From Eubacteriales bacterium (GTDB taxonomy: Bacteria > Bacillota > Clostridia > Christensenellales > CAG-138): a DNA stretch of 7,049 nucleotides. A program made the translations under genes and the position numbers. Each line of letters begins with the position of its first letter. The stretch's first letter is position 1. The stretch covers positions 1-7,049 of the forward strand of contig JAUYTF010000064.1 of the NCBI GenBank assembly GCA_030695285.1, given 5' to 3'. The notes beneath the pieces are model-generated. The model saw only the letters and a list, made by a program, of their open reading frames with translations, was not told the DNA's origin and ran no database searches. Shown one piece after another: positions 1 to 5,357 of the stretch.

Positions 1-821
1 AGGTTCGGCTGCGGCAGATCCAGCTGCAGCTCGCGGCAGACCACTGCGGAAAAGTTGTTACGCTCGAGCATGATCGGCGCTTCATAGAGCGTCTCGACCG
101 TCAGGTTTTCGATCACACAATCGGGTTTCACGTTGCAGAACAGCCCGATCTTGCGCTTGATGCTCTCGTCCACGGGACGATCCACGCGCATGACGATGAC
201 ATTCGGCGTGATACCGGAGGATTGCAGTTCTTTGACGGAGTGCTGGGTGGGCTTGGATTTGTGCTCGTCGGAACCGGAAAGATATGGCACCAGCGTCACG
301 TGAATGTACAGGCAGTTAGTCGGCCCCACCTCGTGGCCAACCTGACGGATGGCTTCGAGGAACGGCTGGCTCTCGATGTCGCCGATGGTGCCGCCGATCT
401 CGGTGATGACCACGTCCGCATGGGTCGCATCCGCCACGCTGTAGATAAAGCGCTTGATCTCGTTGGTCACGTGCGGGATAACCTGCACCGTCTCACCCAA
501 ATATGCACCCGCTCGCTCGTTGGTGAGGATGTTCCAGTAGACTTTGCCGGTGGTGAGATTAGAGAAGCGGTTGAGGTCTTCATCGATAAAGCGTTCATAG
601 TGCCCTAGATCAAGGTCTGTTTCCGCGCCGTCTTCGGTGACGAACACCTCGCCGTGCTGAAAGGGGCTCATCGTGCCGGGATCGACATTGATATACGGGT
701 CCAGCTTCTGCGCGGCGACTTTCAGCCCGCGCGCCTTGAGCAAGCGTCCCAGCGACGCTGCCGTGATGCCTTTGCCAAGTCCGGATACAACACCGCCTGT
801 TACAAAAATATACTTCGCCAT
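1..821 (-). CDS. pyrG: CTP synthase (partial, N-terminal half; C-terminus beyond window edge)
   Basis: CTP synthase makes CTP from UTP, ATP and glutamine-derived ammonia, the last step of de novo pyrimidine nucleotide synthesis in the cytoplasm. I translated the minus strand from the ATG at 821-819 and found 273 open codons to the window edge, with no frameshift. The product starts [10 protein letters not shown] and has the P-loop [10 protein letters not shown] at residues 9-18. [11 protein letters not shown] follows at 41-51, then [20 protein letters not shown] at 56-75 and [13 protein letters not shown] at 139-151. D71 and E141 match the Mg-binding pair known in the family. [10 protein letters not shown] is also present. 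This is the synthetase (amidoligase) domain; the glutamine amidotransferase domain of the usual ~535-residue protein lies outside. The start is fixed by a strong SD six bases upstream. It lies 165 bases downstream of glmS. I saw no GGGC-type initiation or attenuator like that of Bacillus pyrG. Confidence 0.97.
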   Translation of the reverse strand, partial: MAKYIFVTGGVVSGLGKGITAASLGRLLKARGLKVAAQKLDPYINVDPGTMSPFQHGEVFVTEDGAETDLDLGHYERFIDEDLNRFSNLTTGKVYWNILTNERAGAYLGETVQVIPHVTNEIKRFIYSVADATHADVVITEIGGTIGDIESQPFLEAIRQVGHEVGPTNCLYIHVTLVPYLSGSDEHKSKPTQHSVKELQSSGITPNVIVMRVDRPVDESIKRKIGLFCNVKPDCVIENLTVETLYEAPIMLERNNFSAVVCRELQLDLPQPN

Positions 822-826
822 ACAAT

Positions 827-833
827 CTCCTCC
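827..833 (-). promoter_or_regulatory. Ribosome binding site of pyrG
   Basis: The minus strand reads GGAGGAG, followed by five bases and the ATG at 821. This is a near-ideal Shine-Dalgarno sequence and fixes the pyrG start, which also matches the conserved N-terminus of the family. Confidence 0.85.
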
Positions 834-942
834 ATATCTCATCCAAATCTATCATCTAATGAACAAACACCAAATCAAACCCGAACGCGGGCAGTTTTTT
901 CATATTCAGTTCTTCTTGTTACGAAACGTTGTCAGAAAACTG

Positions 943-974
943 CAAAAGCAACGCCCCTTTTTGAAGAGGGGCGT
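943..974 (-). terminator. Probable intrinsic terminator of glmS
   Basis: An 8-bp perfect stem, ACGCCCCT/AGGGGCGT (arms 951-958 and 967-974) with an 8-base loop, lies 12 bases past the glmS stop. In the minus direction it is followed by TGCTTTTGC, a weak T tract. It may therefore let some transcripts through into pyrG, for which I found no convincing separate promoter in the ~130 bases before its start. The rest of 822-942 is AT-rich and holds no gene. Confidence 0.65.
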
Positions 975-986
975 GAAACAGGGTGG

Positions 987-2816
987 CTACTCCACCGTTA
1001 CGCTTTTTGCGAGATTGCGCGGTTGATCCACCGCGCAGCCTTTCTGCACCGCGAGATAATACGCCAATAGCTGCATGGGAACGATCGCGCAGAGCGGTGC
1101 GAGCGTCTCATCCATCGCGTCGATCTGCCATTGTTCATGAGAGTGTCCTATTGCGCCTTCCCATACGCCGTTGGTCACGGCGAGCACATGCGCGCCGCGC
1201 ACGCGAACCTCTTCCATGTTGCTGGCAACTTTTGCCTGCAAGTCCGGCTGGGTTGCGAGGGCAACGACCAGCGAGCCTTCCTCAATCAGCGCGATGGTGC
1301 CGTGCTTGAGTTCGCCCGCAGGATACGCCTCGGAATGGATATAGGAGATTTCCTTTAGTTTGAGCGCAGCTTCCATCGCGAGGGCATAGTCCATACCCCG
1401 GCCGATGAAGAACACGTGCTTGACCGCAAACGAGCGGCTGGCAAAAAACTGAATCTGCTCCTTGTTGTCGAGCACTTTTTGCATGGCGGCGGGGACAAGG
1501 CTCATTTCTTTGAGTCGGCTCGTCACCTGCTCCTGCGTCATCTCGCCGCGCTTTTGCGCGAGATCCAGCGCGCATAAGTACAGCACGATGATCTGCGTGA
1601 GATATGATTTCGTAGCGGCGACGGCGATCTCCGGCCCCGCGTAGGTATACAGCACATGCCCAGCTTCGCGCGAGATCGTGCTGCCGGTGACATTGCAAAC
1701 CGCCATCGTATCACAGCCGAGCTCTTTTGCCCGGCGCAGCGCCGCGATGGTGTCCGCGGTCTCGCCGCTTTGGCTGATGACCATGAACGCTTCTCCGCGA
1801 TCGATCAAATTGTCGCCATATCGGTATTCGCTAGCGATGTCCACATCCACGCGGAGCTTTGCCATGCGCTCGATGAACTTTTTGCCGAGCATCCCTGCGT
1901 GATAGGCCGTACCGCAGCTGACGATGGTGATGCGGGAAAGAGCCTTTGCGCGCGCTTCGTCCCAGGGGAAGCGATCGGACTTGAGCGTGAAATCTTTATG
2001 GTTGACATACTGATCGAAAGTCTTGCGAAACACGTCCGGCTCTTCGCAGATTTCCTTCATCATGAAGTGTTCGTAGTTGCCTTTTTTCGCGGATTCGACG
2101 TCCCAATCTACATGCATCGGCGTTTTCTCGATCTCTACGCCAAACTCGTCGAAAAACTCGATGCCGCTCTTGCGCAGAATCGCGATTTGGCGATCCTGCA
2201 TGAAGCACACATCCCGCGTGTATTCTAAAATTGCCGGAATATCCGAGGCAACGATGCTCTCGTTTACACCGTGGCCGATTACCATAGGGCTGTCCTTGCA
2301 GGTGCAATAGATCGTCTCCGGATCGTCAGCAAAGATGATGGCCAGCGCAAACGAACCTTCCAGCATGGTGATCGCCTGCTTGAGCGCTGCAATCGCGTTG
2401 CCACGGTAATAGAAACCAAGCAGCTGCGCAACCACTTCCGTATCGGTTTCCGAGACAAACACACAGCCGTTTTTGACCAGCATGCTCTTGATATGAAGAT
2501 AGTTTTCAATGATTCCGTTATGTACGATCGCGAGCGCTTTATGCGTGTCGGTATGCGGATGCGCGTTGACATCGGAAGGCTCTCCGTGCGTTGCCCAGCG
2601 GGTGTGGCCGATGCCGCATTTGCCGCTGACGGGAGACTCTTCCAATAGATTCTTCAGGTTTTCGATCTTGCCTTTTGCTTTACGCAGGGTCAGACGGCTG
2701 CCGTCCCAGACAGCAATGCCCGCGGAGTCGTAGCCGCGATAGGCAAGCGAGGTCAGGCCGTTCATCAGAATGGGTACGCTATTCTTGTCACCTGTATATC
2801 CAACAATTCCACACAT
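987..2816 (-). CDS. glmS: Glutamine--fructose-6-phosphate aminotransferase (isomerizing), complete
   Basis: GlmS converts fructose-6-P and glutamine to glucosamine-6-P, the first committed step toward UDP-GlcNAc for peptidoglycan. The 609 residues match the usual length. The protein begins MCGIVGYTG, so after Met removal Cys is the N-terminal nucleophile of the class II glutaminase domain. GHTRWATHGEP (residues 70-80), HNG (99-101) and SETDTE (122-127) are the glutaminase binding residues. Two SIS sugar-isomerase domains follow, with SCGTAYHAG and SQSGETADT in the first. ELKHGTIALIEEGS carries the catalytic His, and the C-terminus NLAKSVTVE carries the conserved Lys604. The open frame continues 48 codons upstream to 2960, but that extension crosses the promoter and would bury the catalytic Cys, so 2816 is the start. 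The SD is AAAGGGGG, 12 bases upstream. The gene has its own promoter and a hairpin-bearing leader. Confidence 0.98.
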   Translation of the reverse strand: MCGIVGYTGDKNSVPILMNGLTSLAYRGYDSAGIAVWDGSRLTLRKAKGKIENLKNLLEESPVSGKCGIGHTRWATHGEPSDVNAHPHTDTHKALAIVHNGIIENYLHIKSMLVKNGCVFVSETDTEVVAQLLGFYYRGNAIAALKQAITMLEGSFALAIIFADDPETIYCTCKDSPMVIGHGVNESIVASDIPAILEYTRDVCFMQDRQIAILRKSGIEFFDEFGVEIEKTPMHVDWDVESAKKGNYEHFMMKEICEEPDVFRKTFDQYVNHKDFTLKSDRFPWDEARAKALSRITIVSCGTAYHAGMLGKKFIERMAKLRVDVDIASEYRYGDNLIDRGEAFMVISQSGETADTIAALRRAKELGCDTMAVCNVTGSTISREAGHVLYTYAGPEIAVAATKSYLTQIIVLYLCALDLAQKRGEMTQEQVTSRLKEMSLVPAAMQKVLDNKEQIQFFASRSFAVKHVFFIGRGMDYALAMEAALKLKEISYIHSEAYPAGELKHGTIALIEEGSLVVALATQPDLQAKVASNMEEVRVRGAHVLAVTNGVWEGAIGHSHEQWQIDAMDETLAPLCAIVPMQLLAYYLAVQKGCAVDQPRNLAKSVTVE

Positions 2817-2828
2817 GTAACCGGAATT

Positions 2829-2836
2829 CCCCCTTT
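2829..2836 (-). promoter_or_regulatory. Ribosome binding site of glmS
   Basis: The minus strand reads AAAGGGGG, then 12 bases to the ATG at 2816. The spacing is slightly long. The 3' end of the site runs into the palindrome GGAATTCC. This is the only SD-like run near the MCGIVG start. Confidence 0.65.
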
Positions 2837-2839
2837 GCC

Positions 2840-2892
2840 AAAAATGAAGCGTCCGATAATAAGCCGCCAACCGCCCACCCATTATCGGACGC
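2840..2892 (-). promoter_or_regulatory. glmS leader hairpin, terminator-like, with G-rich loop
   Basis: Perfect 12-bp inverted repeat GCGTCCGATAAT/ATTATCGGACGC (arms 2849-2860 and 2881-2892) enclosing a 20-base loop. On the minus (transcribed) strand the loop holds GGGTGGGCGGTTGGCGG. The stem is followed by TTCATTTTT, so it has the form of an intrinsic terminator. It would start about 8 bases after the predicted transcription start and end before the glmS SD. Arm centres are 32 bp apart, about three helical turns, so a protein operator is also possible. The hairpin is seen directly; its function (attenuator, mRNA stabiliser or operator) is inference. It does not match the glmS ribozyme core. 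Confidence 0.6.
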
Positions 2893-2906
2893 AAAATCCT
2901 TTGGTC

Positions 2907-2936
2907 ATTATACAAAACACCGTTGCCTGCCGTCAA
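2907..2936 (-). promoter_or_regulatory. Sigma-A type promoter of glmS
   Basis: Minus strand -35 TTGACG (2936-2931), 18-base spacer, -10 TATAAT (2912-2907). The predicted start is an A near 2900, giving a 5' leader of about 84 bases before the ATG at 2816. That is too short for a glmS ribozyme. Confidence 0.8.
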
Positions 2937-2947
2937 GCAAATTTTAT

Positions 2948-2980
2948 ACAGGGCGGACACAACTTCTTGCGCCGCCCCGT
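2948..2980 (-). terminator. Stem-loop between trpB and glmS, probable trpB terminator
   Basis: On the minus strand ACGGGGCGG pairs with CCGCCCTGT (one G-U) and CGCAA pairs with TTGTG, closed by GAAG with one bulged T: about 14 bp in all. The following bases are ATAAAATTT, a poor T tract, so termination may be partial. It lies 83 bases past the trpB stop and just upstream of the glmS -35 box. The only other hairpin after trpB is a short GATTCT/AGAATC at 3024-3036, without a T tract. Confidence 0.45.
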
Positions 2981-3062
2981 ATTGTCAGATACATAATATA
3001 GAAGCTTTCGGGATGATTTCTTTGATTCTCAGAATCTTGTGTCGAGGTCTCTTGTCACAGTT

Positions 3063-4298
3063 TTACTTCTTTTCGAAGAATTTTTCACCACAGCCATAGT
3101 GATCGAAGACGTAGTCAATATCCTTGTCGCCCCGGCCGGAGAGGTTGACGAGGATGGAACCGCGATTGTTCTCGCGGGCATATCGCATGGCGTACGCCAG
3201 CGCATGCGCACTCTCGATGGCGGGTATGATACCCTCGTAGCGACTGAGGTAGAAGAACGCTTCCATGGCCTCCTCGTCCGTCACGCTGGTATACTGCACG
3301 CGGCCGACATCATGCAGGAAAGCATGTTCGGGTCCAACCGAAGGGTAATCCAGGCCACTTGCGATGCTGTAGACCGGTAGAGGCTCGCCCTTCTCGTCCT
3401 GTAAGAGCAGACTCTCAAAGCCATGCAGCACGCCCTTTTTGCCAAACGTGATGGAGGCCGCATTGTCGCCGATGCTGGTGCCGCGCCCCATGGGCTCAAC
3501 GCCGACGATCTCCACCGGCTCTTCATAGAAGGTGGTAAACAGCCCCGCCGCGTTGGAGCCGCCGCCGACGCAGGCGCAGACTACATCCGGCAGAAGCCCG
3601 GTCATTTCGACAAACTGCTCTTTGGCTTCGATACCGACGACCATCTGAAAATCGCGCACCATCTTCGGGAAGGGATGCGGACCCACGACGGAGCCGATGC
3701 AATAGATCGCGTCTTCATACTCGTTGAGGTACGCCATGAACGCCGCGTCCACCGCCTCTTTGAGCGTCTTGAGCCCGTGGGAAGCGGGAATGACGCGCGC
3801 GCCGAGTATCTTCATACGGGTGACGTTCGGGGCTTGCTTTGCGATGTCCACATCTCCCATGTAGATGTCGCACTCGAGGCCGAAGTAAGCGGCGGCGGTG
3901 GCAAGCGCAACGCCGTGCTGACCCGCGCCTGTCTCGGCGATGAGCTTCTTTTTACCGAGGAATTTCGCAAGCAGGCCTTCACCCATGCAGTGGTTGAGCT
4001 TGTGTGCGCCGGTGTGGTTGAGGTCTTCGCGCTTTAAATAGATCTGTGATTTGCCGAGCAGGCGGCTGAGCCGCTCCGCGTGATAGACGGGCGTCGGGCG
4101 CCCCTGAAACTCTTTGCGGATTCTGCGAAGCTCACTGATGAACTGCGCGCTGTGGCAGATGGTCTCATACGCGTCGTCGATCTCCTTGAACACAGGCACG
4201 AGCTGCGGCGGCAGGAACGCGCCGCCGTATTCGCCAAAGCGGCCGTTTTCGTCGGGATAGAGCTTGACATAGTTGGTGAAGTCTTTGTAGGTCATCAT
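3063..4298 (-). CDS. trpB: Tryptophan synthase beta chain (stand-alone TrpB)
   Basis: TrpB joins indole and L-serine to make L-tryptophan with PLP; in the usual complex TrpA supplies the indole. From the ATG at 4298 the product is 411 residues, against about 400 for the family. Seen in order: [10 protein letters not shown] near the N-terminus; [12 protein letters not shown] with the PLP-binding Lys100; [11 protein letters not shown] with the catalytic Glu122; [11 protein letters not shown]; the PLP-phosphate loop [26 protein letters not shown] with the serine-selecting Asp; [15 protein letters not shown]; and LSGRGDKD near the end. A second ATG follows at 4295. The frame stays open to 4442 but then crosses the T-box terminator, so that extension is rejected. 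No trpA or other trp gene is in the window, so this copy may serve indole salvage or work with a distant TrpA. Control is by a tRNA-Trp T-box leader. The SD is weak. Confidence 0.96.
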   Translation of the reverse strand: MMTYKDFTNYVKLYPDENGRFGEYGGAFLPPQLVPVFKEIDDAYETICHSAQFISELRRIRKEFQGRPTPVYHAERLSRLLGKSQIYLKREDLNHTGAHKLNHCMGEGLLAKFLGKKKLIAETGAGQHGVALATAAAYFGLECDIYMGDVDIAKQAPNVTRMKILGARVIPASHGLKTLKEAVDAAFMAYLNEYEDAIYCIGSVVGPHPFPKMVRDFQMVVGIEAKEQFVEMTGLLPDVVCACVGGGSNAAGLFTTFYEEPVEIVGVEPMGRGTSIGDNAASITFGKKGVLHGFESLLLQDEKGEPLPVYSIASGLDYPSVGPEHAFLHDVGRVQYTSVTDEEAMEAFFYLSRYEGIIPAIESAHALAYAMRYARENNRGSILVNLSGRGDKDIDYVFDHYGCGEKFFEKK

Positions 4299-4329
4299 GG
4301 TAATTTTTTCGTCGCCCGCCGTTGGCCGC

Positions 4330-4344
4330 GGACTTTCGTCCTTT
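4330..4344 (-). other. GAAA-tetraloop hairpin next to an SD-like AAAGGA in the trpB leader
   Basis: On the minus strand GGAC-GAAA-GTCC (4341-4330) forms a small GNRA-capped hairpin, and the AAAGGA (4344-4339) overlaps its 5' arm. The AAAGGA is about 40 bases from the trpB ATG, too far to serve it, and no start codon follows at working distance. Directly before trpB there is only GGCGGGCG and an A-rich run, so the true ribosome contact is unclear. Confidence 0.35.
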
Positions 4345-4380
4345 CTTATGTTTTGTTTTTGACTAAACTGTTTTGTGGCA

Positions 4381-4424
4381 AATAAAAACGCCCTCGTCTC
4401 GACGCTTACGCCGAAACAAGGACG
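4381..4424 (-). terminator. Intrinsic terminator of the trpB T-box
   Basis: In the minus direction, bases 4424-4389 form a stem of up to 16 pairs (several G-U) closed by a TAAG loop and followed by TTTTTATTT. Its 5' arm contains CGTCCTTGTTT, the same bases needed as the 3' arm of the antiterminator, so the two folds exclude each other as expected for T-box control. Confidence 0.9.
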
Positions 4425-4647
4425 ATGCTCTCGCGGTGCCACCTTGTTTCCCGATTGTGAAATCGGGCTCTTTACGGAAATGCCAACACATTCCCCGCGA
4501 TATAACGGTCACGACCCGTCGCAGGATACTCGTGTTCCCCTGCGCGCTCGGCGGTCCATTTGAACGATCGTTTCCTGCGGGGCTTTCACCAGCGCCCCTG
4601 CTCTCTAAGAGGTCGTATTCGTCCGTTATCTCCGCTTCACAGCTTAT
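4381..4647 (-). promoter_or_regulatory. T-box riboswitch, tRNA-Trp responsive, controlling trpB
   Basis: The leader RNA senses uncharged tRNA and, when it binds, lets transcription continue into trpB. Stem I holds the AGAGAG (4606-4601) and GGTG (4590-4587) motifs around a GGGGC/GCCCC helix. The likely specifier is TGG (4558-4556), the Trp codon, followed by A. Stem III is CCCGATT/AATCGGG. The T-box AAGGTGGCACCGCG lies at about 4445-4432. The antiterminator pairs AAACAAGG with CCTTGTTT across 4449-4414. The bulge base after TGG is C, which would pair with a G discriminator, as in bacterial tRNA-Trp. The downstream gene makes Trp, which agrees. The predicted start is an A at 4647. The specifier call rests on position and on fit with the gene; the T-box itself is clear. 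Confidence 0.95.
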
Positions 4648-4653
4648 GGCGGA

Positions 4654-4682
4654 ATTATATATGATACATCCTTGCTCGTCAA
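4654..4682 (-). promoter_or_regulatory. Sigma-A type promoter of the T-box-trpB unit
   Basis: Minus strand -35 TTGACG (4682-4677), 17-base spacer, -10 TATAAT (4659-4654). The A at 4647 lies seven bases past the -10 and fits as +1. A short dyad, CAGAA/TTCTG (4684-4695), sits just upstream of the -35. Confidence 0.85.
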
Positions 4683-4766
4683 GCAGAATTTTCTGAAAGT
4701 TTTTTGTCACGAAACCGACCTGCCGCTTGTCTTATATAGTGAAACAATGAAATGCGATCATAATGG

Positions 4767-4795
4767 TTGAAGTTTAGTGTGTTATGTGGCATAAT
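4767..4795 (+). promoter_or_regulatory. Probable promoter of the lipoprotein gene
   Basis: Plus strand -35 TTGAAG (4767-4772), 17-base spacer, -10 CATAAT (4790-4795), giving a start near 4802 and a leader of about 80 bases. It is divergent from the trpB promoter, with about 85 bases between the two -35 boxes. I see no gene in that gap. Confidence 0.6.
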
Positions 4796-4800
4796 ACACT
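4776..4800. promoter_or_regulatory. Dyad symmetry over the lipoprotein promoter, possible operator
   Basis: AGTGTGTTATG-TGG-CATAATACACT is an 11-bp inverted repeat with one mismatch around a 3-base centre. It covers the 3' part of the spacer and the whole -10 element. This is a common place for a repressor site, but no regulator gene is nearby, so the role is inference. Confidence 0.4.
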
Positions 4801-4870
4801 TGATGAATATGAAACGACACGCCTTTGCAGATAGTTGCGGGCGAATCAGCCTGAACCGCGCTGCCTTGCG

Positions 4871-4876
4871 AAAGGG
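4871..4876 (+). promoter_or_regulatory. Ribosome binding site of the lipoprotein gene
   Basis: AAAGGG followed by seven bases and ATG at 4884. It selects this ATG over the in-frame TTG at 4767 and the ATGs at 4803 and 4809, which would add residues in front of the signal peptide. Confidence 0.7.
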
Positions 4877-4883
4877 TTTTGCT

Positions 4884-5291
4884 ATGAAGAAAACGCTGCT
4901 TGCCGCTCTGATAGCGCTGATGATCTTCGCGTTGATCGGCTGCCGGAAAAAGCCGGAGATCACCTATATCGATACCCTGCCCTGTGATCAGGCAAGTGGG
5001 TATACTTGGGTGGCGCGATCTAGCGCGGCCAATACCGGTCAGGTATATATTGGTCAAACCTACCGGGACGATGAAACTTACGCGCTCCTAGGCGCAAGCG
5101 GCGTGCTGGAAAACGCGTTTGCCGGCGTGGTGCCCGGCGTCGCCACCGTTAGGCTCTACTATGTGCAGCCGCTGGGCTGGGACGGATCCAACAGCGGCGC
5201 AAAGGGCACGGCATATTATGAATTCCTCGTCTACGAGGACTTGACAATCCGCTTGCTGTATTCAGAGATCGAACTGCCGGACGAGTTTTAA
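4884..5291 (+). CDS. Small lipoprotein, chagasin-like (protease inhibitor I42 type) candidate
   Basis: The 135-residue product has a lipoprotein signal: MKK, a hydrophobic stretch at residues 4-18, and the lipobox LIGC with the lipidated Cys at 20. It should be anchored on the outer face of the membrane. The mature part of about 115 residues resembles chagasin-family inhibitors of papain-like cysteine proteases. DQASGYTW (35-42) fits the NPTTGY loop, LLGASG (68-73) the GxGG loop, and the strand VATVRLYYVQPLGWD (86-100) the segment ending in the RPW loop. The match rests on order and spacing of short motifs, and none is a perfect copy, so the inhibitor role is uncertain. The start is chosen from the SD and signal peptide. 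It is transcribed alone, divergent from trpB and convergent with clpB. The C-terminus is acidic (ELPDEF). Confidence 0.85.
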   Translation: MKKTLLAALIALMIFALIGCRKKPEITYIDTLPCDQASGYTWVARSSAANTGQVYIGQTYRDDETYALLGASGVLENAFAGVVPGVATVRLYYVQPLGWDGSNSGAKGTAYYEFLVYEDLTIRLLYSEIELPDEF

Positions 5292-5308
5292 ACTACTTGC
5301 ATGCAACA

Positions 5309-5348
5309 AGCGGCGCTCTGTTTTTCAGAAGCGCCGCTCTTTTTATTT
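5309..5348 (+). terminator. Strong intrinsic terminator between convergent genes
   Basis: AGCGGCGCT pairs perfectly with AGCGCCGCT, extended by CTG/CAG with one bulged A around a TTTTT loop, then CTTTTTATTT. It ends the plus-strand lipoprotein gene 18 bases after its stop. The same stem may help end clpB from the other side, though the T tract there (TTGTTGC) is weak. Confidence 0.9.
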
Positions 5349-5357
5349 GCGTTTGTG

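Noticed and set aside
222..608. Open frames opposite pyrG, glmS, trpB and clpB (for example 222-608, 1656-2228, 3423-4037)
   Set aside because: They lie antisense to well-conserved genes in GC-rich codons and have no SD or family likeness; they are shadows.
877..900. Small CCCG/CGGG hairpin followed by six T on the plus strand, upstream of pyrG
   Set aside because: The stem is only 4 bp and no plus-strand gene ends there. On the minus strand the T tract is poor, so a pyrG attenuator is not supported.
2817..2960. Upstream in-frame extension of glmS to a start at 2960
   Set aside because: It crosses the promoter and hairpin, and GlmS needs Cys directly after the initiator Met, which is given by the ATG at 2816.
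4299..4442. In-frame extension of trpB to a GTG at 4442
   Set aside because: It lies inside the T-box antiterminator and terminator; the extra residues have no likeness to TrpB.
4363..4710. 115-codon open frame on the minus strand in the trpB leader
   Set aside because: It spans the trpB promoter and T-box, whose RNA structure explains the sequence; the peptide has no recognisable features.
4767..4883. Extended start of the lipoprotein at TTG 4767
   Set aside because: It overlaps the promoter and would put 39 polar residues before a good signal peptide; AAAGGG precedes the ATG at 4884.
5297..5306. Palindrome TTGCATGCAA between the lipoprotein stop and its terminator
   Set aside because: A single 10-bp palindrome in a short gap is expected by chance, and nothing else suggests a site.
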